A DNA stretch of 64,000 nucleotides from Baylisascaris procyonis (lineage: Eukaryota > Nematoda > Chromadorea > Rhabditida > Ascarididae), in the NCBI GenBank assembly GCA_037389465.1, contig JAZARR010000069.1, forward strand, positions 2,227,501 to 2,291,500. The letters are read 5' to 3'. A model generated the notes under the pieces. The model worked only from the letters and a program-made list of their open reading frames with translations. It searched no databases and was not told the DNA's origin. A program made the position numbers and the translations under genes. Below are positions 37,431 to 49,598 of the stretch, one piece after another (position 1 is the stretch's first letter; each line of letters starts with the position of its first letter).

Positions 37431-38916
37431 TCGCAGGCGATGCAACTTCTGTCACAGCTCAGCAATTTTTTCATTGTGATGCCAGGTGGTGATCCCGAAA
37501 AGAAGTAGATAAGGTACTAGAGTCATTCTTCGGTCCATTTATTGCCTCATAATTTTTCAAGTGTTGCAGAAAAGATCTAAACATATCTAAGCAACATCAT
37601 CATCAGCTCATCCTTCACCGCGCAAAACTTGTAACTACAACCTCTTAATTCTACAGCGTAAAAGGATAACGACTCCAAGTCTCCAAGAAGTCCCAGTCTG
37701 ACGGTATGCGACAAGACACACCAGCGCATTGGGATAAGACAACGACGAAAAAAAGGCTCCAGATTAACAGCGGATATGTGTGGGAAAATTCTGTCTTTTT
37801 GCAAAGTGACTCGATCGGATGCGCGTTGATCCTTCGAGCAAACGCTCTTCTATGGCACCCTCTTCGAGTTTCTATCTCCCACATTTCGAAATGCTGTTAC
37901 CAGGCTAAAATTGACGTCGCAACAAAAAAAATCATGTATTGTAGGATTCGGATTCATCATCAACATAACCGAGTGAGTCTGGCAGTAGCCGAGACTGCGA
38001 TGTTTATGCTCCAAAGTTCCTTCCATTTGAAAACTTCCATGCGCCAAGCTTCTCACTATTCAACGTTCCCGCCGATGCGGAGAGTAGGGTGTGGAAAAAT
38101 TAGACTGTAGAAAGCCATCTGATGGATCAATTTTGAACGTCACAGACCACAGAGCTTCCGACGAAACAAATAAATCAGAGGACAAATTCCTTTATCGACT
38201 GAGTAGAACATAATGCATGATTTATTCATAATGAAAAAAATGCCCACATCATGGAAAAGAAGTTTTGTTGCAGCTCCGCGATTCTAAAAGCTTTTCTGGT
38301 TTAGCTCTTGAAAACCTTCTTTTGATGCAATCATGTTCTACAAGGTAATTGGGAATAGAGGACTGTACGTCAGAAAGCACGTATATTACCACGATAAAAA
38401 AGAAAAAACAGAACATCTGAAAAAGCACTCACACAGTTTCAGCGAAAATTCGATCATTTTCATCACCAAAGAGTGAAAGGCATAATAGAAAACAAAAGAG
38501 AACTATGAGGCATGTCTATCAGAATGCAAAATTCATGTACGACGGAAATCGTAGTAAGTCCAGCAACATACAACTTTTATGAGACCAAAAAAATCTTGCA
38601 GATATGCTGTCACAGACCAACGACTGAAAGCGGAATTCCTAAGCGGAAGCGGCTAATAATGTCCTAACTGGCGCAAAACAGCCAAATATGGATGCGAAGA
38701 GCTGTCTTGAGTCGGCATCAGCTAAGCCTGAAGAATAAAAGCATATCCGCTAGATAGCAGCAGCGAGATATGCGAAAATTGCAGCACATTCAGGAAAAAG
38801 GCAAAACGAAAAGAATAGTTTGCAAACAGCTTCAACATTTTACAACGTCGCCAATTTGGTGCAGCCTCGTAACCGGATAGCTATTTTTTCGGCCTCTTCC
38901 AACAAGCTCTATGTTT

Positions 38917-38945
38917 GGGGGCCGGGTGGGGAAGGGGGTTGGGGG
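38917..38945 (+). repeat. G-quadruplex-type G-tract
   Basis: Five G-runs of 3-5 with spacers of 1-2 bases: G5 CC G3 T G4 AA G5 TT G5. Confidence 0.85.
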
Positions 38946-39000
38946 AGAGGACACAGTTTAGGATTCTCATATATTCAGATCGCTGAGGCGGAAATACAGG

Positions 39001-39052
39001 TATATCCTTGTTAGTACAAGTTGAAATATCCTCATATATATCCTTGTTAGTA
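39001..39052. repeat. 16-base direct repeat, 36-base spacing
   Basis: TATATCCTTGTTAGTA occurs at 39001-39016 and again at 39037-39052. Confidence 0.9.
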
Positions 39053-42000
39053 TCACGGTAGTTTCATTAGTTCACTTTCAAGTGAGACATTGATTATCGC
39101 AAAGCATTTGCATTTTGAGAACTCACAACGGTCGGCGCCCAGCACGATGAGTATGAAATGCAAAATTTGGAAGTCCTTTAAAAACGCATTACATCGTTGC
39201 TTTAAACTGAAAAAAAAAGAACGTAAAAGCCCCTCGACCAATGTCCGGAATGGACGTTATATCCTTTTGACTATGCCTGAGGAACAATCAATTTACTTAT
39301 ATAAATGAAAGAGGGGAGAGGGGTCGGAGGTGGAGCAGAGAGAGAGTACGAGAAGATGGCATGATAAAAGGGGGGAATTGCCTGCCTCCAGCATTGCTTG
39401 CCTATATATCAAATCGAGCACTACATGAAGCGCGCGATATTAGAGAGGAGCCAATTCACTTCATCCATTTCGGAGATAGAAATCCGAAAGCGGGTGTTCA
39501 GTGGGTTGCATGGAAAAATTTCGTTATGTGGATAGGCTGAACCCTTATTGAGCCGACTAATGGTGTATGCCAGCAGAGTTGAGTGTGTTCGAAACAGCTG
39601 AATAGCAAGGCACGCAATGAGAATGTATTATCACCTTCAAGCGTTTAAAGATCTCATGCATCGCTGCGATAACGCCAAAAGCGCGTTTCCCAATACAGAT
39701 TGATTACACTCATGCAATCAACACTTATGCTCTATCAACTTTGCCAGTGGAAGTTCGTTGGAGAGAAGCTCACTTGAATACGCTTTATATGGTAGGAGAC
39801 TGCTCTGTTTGTGCCCAGTAAAATAGATGGTAGCTCTTGGGCAAGCAGAAGACTCATCTCCAGGAGAAAACTGCCTTTTGTACATCAAGGAAAGAAGAAA
39901 AAAGTGCCTTGCAGTTAAGGAAATACGATAAATTCCAACTCTTAAACGGCTGTTTTTTTGGCTGAAACATGTTTGAACGATGTTTACTTAGTGTGTCAGT
40001 ATGCCAACCTCTGGATATCAAAGGCAGCAATACGGCATCAGCAGCATTGAGGATGAATCCAGAAAGAAGAAATGCTGCACTGGCTCACGCTCAACAAGTG
40101 AATGAGGAATCTTTTAAAAATGTATAACATGAGTCGAACAAGCATATGATCGCTGTGATTGAATGACTATGATATCCATTACTTGGTGTGCAGGAAGGTA
40201 GGTAGGTTGGGTGAATATGAATGCTCCTCATATCACAGCTGCACTATGTCGCGCGTCGGAGGATAGCAGCTGCTGCATCGGTGAAGTTGCGATCTTCAAG
40301 TAGCATGAGCACATGTCCCACTGCAAGTTGACGGGGCATTTACGCGCCGCACAATCAACACCAATTTATCTCCACTTCCAACGCGCCACCACCTGGTAAA
40401 GCGTTGTCGGTTATTGGAAGCACGCGCTGAGCTATTACAATGGCTCTATTCTTGCTCGTCTGTGGGCAGCGCCACTAAATGAAATTTCTCAGACAATAAC
40501 CATTCGAACAATTATAAAGATACGTGCCACTCCTTCGTGTAGCTATTCAAAAATAACGGAACAATCGTCAATATGCGTTGTCCTATTCGACTCATTCTAG
40601 AATTCCGCCGAAAAAGAAAACGAATCCTGGAGTGCGACATTCGGGGAATTTCTTCTCGGTTCGCATCCAATCTGTTGTGAGAATAAATTTGGCTTCCAGT
40701 TGTCGGTGAGTGACACGGAAATGAAAATGAATCTGCATAACGCAGGTGATCCTTAGTGTAGATCCCACTCGTCTGGTTTCATCGAAGTAGCTTTCGCGCT
40801 TTAAAAATTGAAACTACGTAATATCCACAAATTTATGCCGCGATAATGCGCTTTTGCAAAAACACATTAAATTTATGCATTGGTGCTGCACCTATTCCAT
40901 TGTGGCAAACTCATGTCTGCACGGTTATTTCATGCAAATGATGCACAGCTAAGAAAAGTGATAAAAAAGCGTCTTAAAAATTGTTTGTATCTGCCGAAAA
41001 TTGCGATACAAGAATAACTACCTCACAAATAACCCTGAAGAAATTCAGTCTGCCATTCTTAAAGATCTATACAGTAGCTCGGTGTCGAACCCGACTACAC
41101 CTCCATCGACAACCCTCTATCCAGTTATTTCAAAGGAAACGAATGCATCATTGCCCTGCCATGGTGACCAATACGCGCCATAAAAACCGCTGCTAACGCC
41201 ACGAGAAGTATTTAGTGAACTTGAAAAAATATGCAGTTCCTAAAAAAATACAAATCTGCGTGAAGGCATCCAACGGAAATTAAAGTCACTGAGCAAGTGG
41301 TGAACTAGCATTACGGCAGCTGAAGTGGCGCAAAAATACTTCAATAAGCTCGTGTACTGCATTATGTGCAGGCGACGACAACATTTGAACGAGGCTATAT
41401 TACCAGCTCATCATGAGGGCTGCTTCTTTGAACAACATCGATAAAGGCTGAATAGGTGTACAATATGAGCTGCATTAGTGAATTATTGGCTTAAGTGTTC
41501 GCATACACATGTACATAAAATGCGTTAGTACCTAACGAAGCGATTGCGCTGCATACGTGCTATAAATTAGTTGTCACATTTTAATGTGCATACACTTCAT
41601 TCACCTCTACAACAGGAAGCGAATAAGAATGAACGAAAGCAAAAATTGCTGGCATGAAAGGACTAAACGAAAGGGTTAGCAGCGACTCAACTGATAAGCA
41701 TTCTCGAGGAGCACCTTTCACTTAGGTCTCATTCTTGTTGCTCAGCGAAGAAGTAAGCGAGAAGATGAGTCAGAATAGCGAGTAGAGTTTGCACATAGTT
41801 GCTGCTGAAAGTAGCGCATTTAAATGAATACTGCGGTTCGCTGTGCGCAGTGAGGACCTGAGGGCAACCGAGAGTGATGCAGCTATGGTGTTAGTAGGAA
41901 CGTGCTGCTAAGTGGGGAAGCGAGGCGGCCGCTGTGCCACGTGCTCAATGCAACTGCTAGATCCCTGTTACCACTCTAGTGTGTAAGCCTCGCCCGTAAA

Positions 42001-42532
42001 TGTCCCTCGCGGCATTTAAAAGGTGCTTGCTCGTTTGCTGGCGCAATCCATTTGAGAAATATGTTTGCCTTAAAGTTCGCATATATGATGCATCAATCGA
42101 GCCGGCAAAGCGTGAATTTCGGGCATCGAGTTTATCACTTCCAACACTGCGATTTCCAACAGTGCCTCTTTCAGCTGAACAAAGAGGCGCTTTCCTGTGA
42201 CAAAAGTTTGGGCTGTTGGGTATTTCAGGAACTTGAAGTGATTCACGTCAAACAATGACCCGACAACGTAAATTTACTCAAATCCTCATTGTCTCTTCCA
42301 TAGCCCAAAAATTGGTACTTTAATACGTTAGATATTCACTTCCCCCAACTCTAACCAAAGACTGAGTTGAATGATTGTCTTCACACCTAACAAGTTTTCT
42401 TATGTTACCCATGTTGAATAATTTCGGGAAGAGAGGGAGGTGGGGAAGATGTAAGGATGAGAAGAAAAGGCATCCTTTAATACAGTGGATTTTTTTTTTT
42501 TTTATAATAGTAGTGAAAAAATTTCGAAATAG

Positions 42533-42638
42533 GGGAAGCAGAGAAATGGAGATCTCCGAATATTGCAATGCAGCGCAAAGTAGTAGGGCTAGGATTCTGA
42601 GGACGTTGGGTTCAAGCCGCCTGAGCATTTCTGGAAAG
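42533..42638 (+). CDS. Candidate exon, unrecognised
   Basis: The block follows a 14-T tract and a TTTCGAAATAG acceptor and ends GGAAAG then gtgatt. It is open in one frame (REMEISEYCNAAQSSRAR, then ILRTLGSSRLSISGK), phase 2 in and 0 out. An ATG with an A at -3 lies near its start. The phase fits the plus candidate at 34407-34475. No family is recognised. Confidence 0.2.
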
Positions 42639-45600
42639 GTGATTGCTGTTGTCTCACGGCGGTTTTATTGGTGAGTTCTGACGGTCATTCGGCTTCCAGC
42701 TACTCTCATTTCTTGCATTCCCTACAAATAAACTGCGAATAAAAAGCACTAGAAAAGGTTCTTGTAATCGGGATTTTGCGTCTTTCAAAGCCTAAGCCCC
42801 CATTCCTGACGCATTCGGACCATCGGTGGTCATTGTCTAATGGAGTACTGGAAGAAAGCCCAATTTTGGTCCCGAAAACTCTGTCACATTTGAAACTATC
42901 GTGCTTACGCACCTAAACGCATTAATTTTCGGTTCATTCAGCACACCTTTTTTTATCGATTCATCTGCCTTTTCTATTCTGAATCAATGCGAGAGTTCTC
43001 ATTAGCACGACAAACGGCTTAAGGATACGAGATTATTCACGGTTCTAGAATTGCTTTAACACATTCCATTCACTTGATATGGCAGCTTCGAATGTGGGCA
43101 ACAAGAACAGAGAAACTGCCCAAACCGCCTGTCCGCGATTGGAGAAAGTGCCAACTCTTGGCTGCTTTGACATGATCGCCGCCATAAGCAGTATCTAGAA
43201 AGTTTGACTGGCCCGGAAGTACAGCGATGCTCTTAACGTAAATTCTATCGTTAACAATGAACTCTGACGACTTGCGCCTCGTCTGCATCACTTCGAACGC
43301 TCTTCCTTTCCTTAACTAGGCTGAGCAACTGAAAAAGTAAATGAAGTTATGAGAGGAAACGAAATTTTGTCGCAACAAGCGTGCGGAAAAACCAAGTAAT
43401 AAAGATGCTTCAAGAGGCTTCCAAATTGCACTTTGTCTTTCAGTTTTACCAGACGCATCAGCTCAAAGTGCACAAGTTGACAGCAACCTGCAGAAGAAGA
43501 AAGTCACGTCTGGGAAGTGAAAAAATGAATCTTTTCAACATACCACTGTGGTAATAATAGCGACTACGGAGACTTCAATGTTTTGAAAAACATATTTTTT
43601 TCGAAGAAAACAGGTGGTTTTCTTGCACACGGTTCCCTTTACAATTTTCGCCACCTTCCCAGCCTCAAACCTTGCCCATTTCAACCCGTTATTGTCTCTC
43701 ACCACTTCCCTTAGCCTATTTTAGTTCCAGTCCTGCTGTGATATCATCAACACTAGCCTCTCAACTCCCTAATAACGAGCCTCCCCATTAGGACACTATC
43801 TTGGAATTACGTGATTTCTTTCACTGTACTTTAATATATCCATTCAATTGTCGTTGCCACACTTTATCCAGAGGTGCCGAATTTTTGCGGTTTTAGATGC
43901 CAGAAGTGGTTGTATGCGGAGGATTCAGGATGTCTTTTTTTATGCGTGCATGCATGTCAGCGATAAAGATGAGAAAGGGCGATCGAGGAGCCGTCATGAT
44001 ACAGACTCCGGCAGTACCGTAAAGGTCAATCAATTTCGCAAATTTCTAACAGATAATAAACTCACTCACTCTCTAGCCGACCTCACTCGACTCTTCGTGA
44101 AAATCTACGACATTCATTTCTACGATCCGACTGGTTGAAAAATGGACCCAACTTGGCGCAACATGCCCCAAGTTGGTATTTGGGAGAATTAATTATCTCA
44201 AAAGATTGCATAGGACCTCTGCTTGCTGAAAGACCGGCAGTGGCCACCTTCCTTCACGAGAGCCCATCGTTCTTCGTCATACGGCACTGGTTTTAAAATT
44301 CGGCGATATCTTCGCTTTGCATAACCCTTTCATCATTTCCGTAGTTTAAAAAATCGCTTAGGAAATCTGACGTTTCGACGTAGAAAATCTGAAATTTTAT
44401 TGCTTCAGCGGTTGTTTTGCGCACCCGCGTTTCTCTTAACGCAACTTCTCAATCTCAGTACCAACGTCGGGGTGCTATGGCTACGCTATGGATTTGTTCG
44501 TTTTGGATTTCATTTCACCGGGAGACAACGGCAACCTCTATACGTCACATCGTTCATTGCCTTCACGTTTGTACGGCGGTCACACTACCCTCACTTTGTA
44601 TTCATCTCCTGTTCTCGGAGACTCGATCTTACTTTTGTGCTGAATCCGCGGTAGAACTGGGCGGTTGAAAATGTTCCTTGGCTCAGAGAAATGATGTAAA
44701 GCTTCTTTTCATCTCTAAACCTCGCCTGTGCTGCTCGTAATCTGTTAGGAACTTTTGCATTTCAGATCGCTTCACATATCAATTTTTTCCTTCAATATAT
44801 TGAGCTGTAAACTTTTTCAAAGCATTTCTTAGCAACACCGATCTCTTCGCTACTACTGCTGTTCTCATAACCTCAGTCTTCGATTGACTTTTCTGAAAGA
44901 GAATGATATCCCCATGGAATCTCAAGTGCGTCAAATTCTAGCTGCCTAACTTCAGATCCTTATTCCAGGCTGGCTTCCGCGTAACAACCGCCAGGCAAGC
45001 CGTGAAGAATTTTGATGAATACTATATGTAATTCACTTGTAGATCGGAACGCTGAGGCTTTTCGAAAAGAGTAATGCCAGTATTCCGCTTTTCGCATCCT
45101 TCTGTAGTTTTACAGACCCATTTTGAACGCTGCACCCCGTAAATGATTGCAAGTACACTTCAATCTGTAGTACTGATAGCTTTTAATGAATAGAATGACG
45201 CACAAAGTAGGCTTGCATTTCCTGCATCCCTTCAGGGGCCATCTCAAACAATAAAGCAAATGGTTCATTCGTTTGTCGCCTGTCAAAGATTACCGTTGTT
45301 CTCCTATCAGCGATCTTGGTGAGCATTCACGGTACTTGCAAGATGATAATCTCAATTCGTCTTGTTCGCTTTATTGTTTGTCTTGTATTCTTCTCAGGCC
45401 TGCGCGCAAGCGTTTTCAGTAGGGATAGAGCTTTTCGACCGAACATTAAAAAAATGTCCAAAACGGCTCCAAAGTGGCAATCAAGTAATGTTTGCCTAAA
45501 AGTCTGCCCCGCTGCCGATCTGTTTCCTTCGTTCCCTTCCTCTCCACCCAGCCTTCCAAAAAACGGCAAGTTATCGAACACATTGAAAAAAGAGAACAGT

Positions 45601-46424
45601 TGAAGTGTGCCAGAGCAGCCAACACGATTTACGGCTTTCGATTGCGTCAGTCCGTCTGATCGTCAACTAAAAAAAAGACTGATGGTCAGCTAAAATGATG
45701 GCGCGGGCTGTCATTCTATAAGATTGCAAACAACAAATTTCGCAAGCCCAACTGCAGCGACTGCTGCGTTGTAGTTACTTGGCGAACAGAAGTAAACAAA
45801 TATAGACATGCGCAGATAGCACACAGATATACAGAGGACGCTGGCATATTGCAACTTTTAAGCACCAGATCTGAAAGAGCGAGCAGAAACAGGCCAACTT
45901 TGGCTTGGCTTGGTTTGGTTTGAGCACTGCATTTTGGAGAAGATAAGGTGGCAGTTCCTTTAGGCAGACTGATATTCTTCTTGATCGAATGTTACACTCA
46001 ATGTCGCATTGGAGCGTGTTTTTACGCCCGATTGAATGGTTATGTCAGTTTAATGGAAGGACGTCTTGTGGGCAAGTTACTGCGCTGATCCGATTCATTT
46101 GTGGCCAGAAAGGTACAAAGCACACCAAAGCAACAATTATTGCATATGCTTTTGCATCCATCTTACCGGCTTAGACGCTTTCACTAGTCGCCGAAGCATA
46201 ATAAAAACCGCTGAGTAATCAGATCATACTTAACCTAATCGGACTGCTCTTATGACCCGAAAAAAAAGGTGCTTTGTGCTGCGCAAAATGTGTGCGCAAA
46301 TTTCAGCACCTTAATCACTCATAACTCCCCCTGCAATTGATGTTTCAGCGCTGAAGATATTATAAGAAGTCATCCTACGGTGCAAAGCATACTAGCAGTT
46401 TCTCAAGCTCTACGATCATTGCCT

Positions 46425-46443
46425 CCCCCTCCCTCCCCCTCCC
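46425..46443 (-). repeat. C-rich tract, G-quadruplex-prone on the minus strand
   Basis: C5 T C3 T C5 T C3. On the minus strand this is four G-runs with single-base spacers, the tightest form of the motif. Confidence 0.85.
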
Positions 46444-46761
46444 ACCACATCTGGAACTACTGCACAGATAGGAAGGCATGGCAGTTTCCCACAATGGGCT
46501 CCTTAAATGCCAATTTGCAGAACCACACACTAAATTCTGCAGCTGAGTAAAAGATAAGGGTATTACAGAGTTGAGAAGGCTTTAGAATATGCTCAGCGCA
46601 GGGAGGCATATTTTCCAGCCGATATTTGCAAAAATTTTGAATTTGCACCGTTCGAGACAATGAGTTTTACAGCGTGTGCACCGTCCCAGGTAATTAGGGG
46701 TCAGATGGCGCCTTGAAATTCGCTGGTAGCATTGAAGCAAAAGCTCATCCGCTGCATGTGT

Positions 46762-46808
46762 TTTCCGTCGCAACATTGGCTCTCCTCGAGTCAATGTTGC
46801 GACGGAAA
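46762..46808. repeat. Near-perfect hairpin, 17-bp perfect arms plus inner pairs
   Basis: TTTCCGTCGCAACATTG at 46762-46778 pairs with CAATGTTGCGACGGAAA at 46792-46808. Inside, one G-T wobble and three more pairs leave a 5-base loop (TCCTC). Confidence 0.95.
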
Positions 46809-49191
46809 CTTGAACGCGCCGTATTTAATGGGCCCGTTTTGACGCCGAATTTTCAAACATCTGCGATTTCATTTAAACGACGTATGCGTTTATCGATAAT
46901 GGAATAATTCCCGCTGAGGAGGACGTTTATTCAACAGTTATGTCGTTTTATTGTGTAATATGTTAAAGCTGACCAAGATCTCTGAAGGGCATCACATGTA
47001 TTTTGCCCTATTTGCAAAAGCGAAATTTGATTTCGCTCACAGCCATGATATTCCCATACCACACCTGGTACGAAGTTATCTAAGATAACCGACGACACAA
47101 TCGTATAATACCGATTTCTGCTAACCTAAAATATTTGGTGCTATTTATAGCGAAACAATATTGTCGTAGCATACATTTCCAATTCAGGAAACAATTTTAC
47201 GCTTTGCGAGAGGTTCGTTATAAATACCGATGATTTAACTGACACCCTGAAGTGAGTAATGCTTCGTTTTTTTCTAACTTCGAATAACTCTATATGGTTT
47301 CTGGTCACTTCCACATATATCGCAACTAAAGCATCACATCCGTCACTTGTACACTAGATGATGAATTTTTTAAAAGAAAATTTTCTCCTAGCGTGATGCG
47401 GAACAGAAGACCTCCTCTAGTTTTTAAAGTGTTTTTTTTTTTGTTCGATCTATTCGCTTTGGGTGGATAATATGACCAGACTTTTAGTTCCATGGATGCA
47501 GTCGCTTGAACTCAAAACCGCTCTCTCAAAAGTTGATCGAGGCAACTGGAACAACAGAATGTTTGCTGAACAAATTTTGGTGAAATAAAGTAGGTGCAAT
47601 GGCGCATAGAATCCTTCATAAGCAAGAATGCTTTCTATTTTCACTTGCGTTATTAGAGCGGAAGGTTTTTTTACTGTACTGACTCAGAAATTCTGCACCT
47701 TGGGATCGGTGGGGCTTAAGGATTTGCGCACGGTGCCCCTTCATTGCTCACTTTCTCTCCTAACAGTAGAATTTTCAGAATTATGGCGCCTTTAGGTATT
47801 TCTGCCTTGTAGTTTCGACAACCTGACTTCCTCCTGATGCTTGAGTTACATCAAGGATTCTCCGCGCAGGGTTACTCAGACGACTTCATTTGGCTAGGTT
47901 TTTGGACGTTCAACTTCTCAAGAATCTGATCTACCTTTTCGTTGCTGCTAAACCATTGCTAGACATACAAACTGCAGGCCATAACGTGTTTTCCAGCTGA
48001 ATTTTCAACTGCATTAGTTCTCTCATTATCTTCTTTGGACAAGGGCTTGGAAAAACCCAAAGTACGCAGTAGACTCACATGCATCCATACATGTGGCATA
48101 GGTTAAGAGGTGGTGAACTGACTGTTTACCTATATACTTCTGCTGCATTGCTGTTGCAGCAGATCGCTGCAGATTCAAATACGACCAATAAAACCCCTTA
48201 GCTGCCAGTGTTTCGTATTCCGTGAGGGTTTGGCCACAAGGTATTGCGCTGGTTATTCGCGTTGAGCGTCCTTCAGAACAACAGTGTTCAATTTGACGTT
48301 CGGGATCGCTGCAATTTGGCTGCAAGTCTCATTCTGTGTGGCATCTGTTGCCGATTTCGAAGAGGGAATTTGCATGAAAACGACCACAGCGATCATCAGT
48401 CAGTGATAAGCACTCGAAGAGACGGCTTTCATGTTTCTGACCGTCGGCATATCGATATTCTCTTGAGTTTCTATAGCTTATTGCTCAGTTCGATGAGGCT
48501 GAGAAGTTAACATTTTCCAGCATGGAAATACTTCGTCATGTATTAGAGATATCCCAGAGAAGCTAATACGCTTGCGCTTCCGATCTTCAGCATCAACTGA
48601 AGAAAGAGTCTCTCCCAACAAAGTGAAAACGTTCGGCTTCTAAACTTATTATCTCATCCAGTCGAATCGACCAATAAAATTCCCTGTCGTCAAGCACAAA
48701 AACACTTAGTAGGTGACTTCACTAGGCTTCCTTTTTATTTGTTCAATAACGAATCGAACTCAAATTTTTACACTGCTTCACGAGCAAAGTCATCAGTTGC
48801 AACAATGAAGGGTCCCCCTTTTTTCCCTTCACGATAAAGCGACGCGTTTCTCCGAGCAGCGTGCCAAATTCTAGAAACACAGCAGAAGAAATGGCCTTTT
48901 TTGTGTTCTGCCCTCTGGAGCAATGATGAACGGCACACGAAGAGATGTCGTATCTTGAAAAATCGAACTGGCTATTCAGAGGTAAGTGGTTAGGTCAAAA
49001 AAGGAAAAGCCACGTCATGTATAACAGTGATACGACTTTGCCAGTGGTTTTTGAACGCTACTTTTGGTGGGACATATCGCGACGAGATAGCCGGAAGACG
49101 ATTTTTCAGGAGTGGCTGTCAAACGGTAGTTTTGCTCTGAGAATAGGGATAAGCCTGTAACTTGGATTTGCCTCTTGTCGACATCCCTAAG

Positions 49192-49598
49192 GCCGCTCTG
49201 TTGACGAGGGAGGAGAGGGGGAGGCAGGATGTGCAACAGCTAAGAGCACGTGACCACCCACTAATTAGATTGGTAGGTCAGCCGACTCAGGCTTTGCATG
49301 ACGTTAGAGCACTTTTTGCTTCTTCCTGTAGGAAAAACCAGCCTGTTCCGTGCAGATGATCATTCAAGCAAACGAAAAAATCAAGCCGTCGACTGGTTTA
49401 GGTGAACACTCCGAACTCCTTACTAATGGATCACTTTCTTGTTGCACGCCCCATTCAGAGGACCACGGCCACGTTTTCTCCAACCCAATATCCCGAGAGG
49501 GTGTGAAAGTTGTGAAGGAACCGCGTAATCTCCCTGAGTTGAGAAGGCCAGTAGGATCTAAGTTCTACCAACTTGCCGACCAAACTCAGGGAGAATAA
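49192..49598 (+). CDS. Candidate small gene, last three exons, unrecognised protein
   Basis: Three blocks join in phase: 49192-49272 (acceptor CATCCCTAAG, donor ATTG then gtaggt), 49332-49401 (acceptor TTGCTTCTTCCTGTAG, donor TTTAG then gtgaac) and 49459-49598 (acceptor GCCCCATTCAG, stop TAA). The introns are 59 and 57 bases, a typical nematode size. The peptide includes REERGRQDVQQLRARDHPL, KPACSVQMIIQANEKIKPS and SREGVKVVKEPRNLPELRR, and ends QLADQTQGE. The TAA lies inside GAATAAAG, so an AATAAA overlaps the stop. A possible first exon is at 48946-48982 (MSYLEKSNWLFR then gtaagt), but the link between is ambiguous. No family is recognised. The in-phase short introns are the main support. 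Confidence 0.33.

Larger units (their letters stand above)
34483..42532. other. Intergenic or intronic stretch, no recognisable gene
   Basis: This stretch contains a purine-rich GGA tract (34905-34965), a CA-rich alternating tract (37270-37430), a G-quadruplex-type tract (38917-38945) and a 16-base direct repeat (39001-39052). No homologous coding sequence is seen. Confidence 0.5.
42639..48944. other. Intergenic or intronic stretch, no recognisable gene
   Basis: Weak exon-like blocks occur on the plus strand at 43452-43551 (after GTCTTTCAG; FYQTHQLKVHKL) and 43960-44019 (DKDEKGRSRSRHDTDSGS before gtaaag). A plus frame at about 45343 starts with a signal-peptide-like MIISIRLVRFIVCLVFF, without other support. 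The 46762-46808 hairpin and a C-rich tract (46425-46443) also lie here. Confidence 0.4.

Noticed and set aside
37234..37508. Two overlapping Thr/His/Tyr-rich frames
   Set aside because: They are translations of the CA-rich tract.
41070..41110. tRNA-like T-loop (GGGTTCGAC on the minus strand)
   Set aside because: The stem pairs only three bases, the loop is eight, and no A box or acceptor stem is found.
48945..49160. Mariner transposase-like WWDISRRDSRKTIFQEW
   Set aside because: The WWD resemblance is not followed by the G(V/I).....LP.G..I pattern, and there are no terminal repeats.
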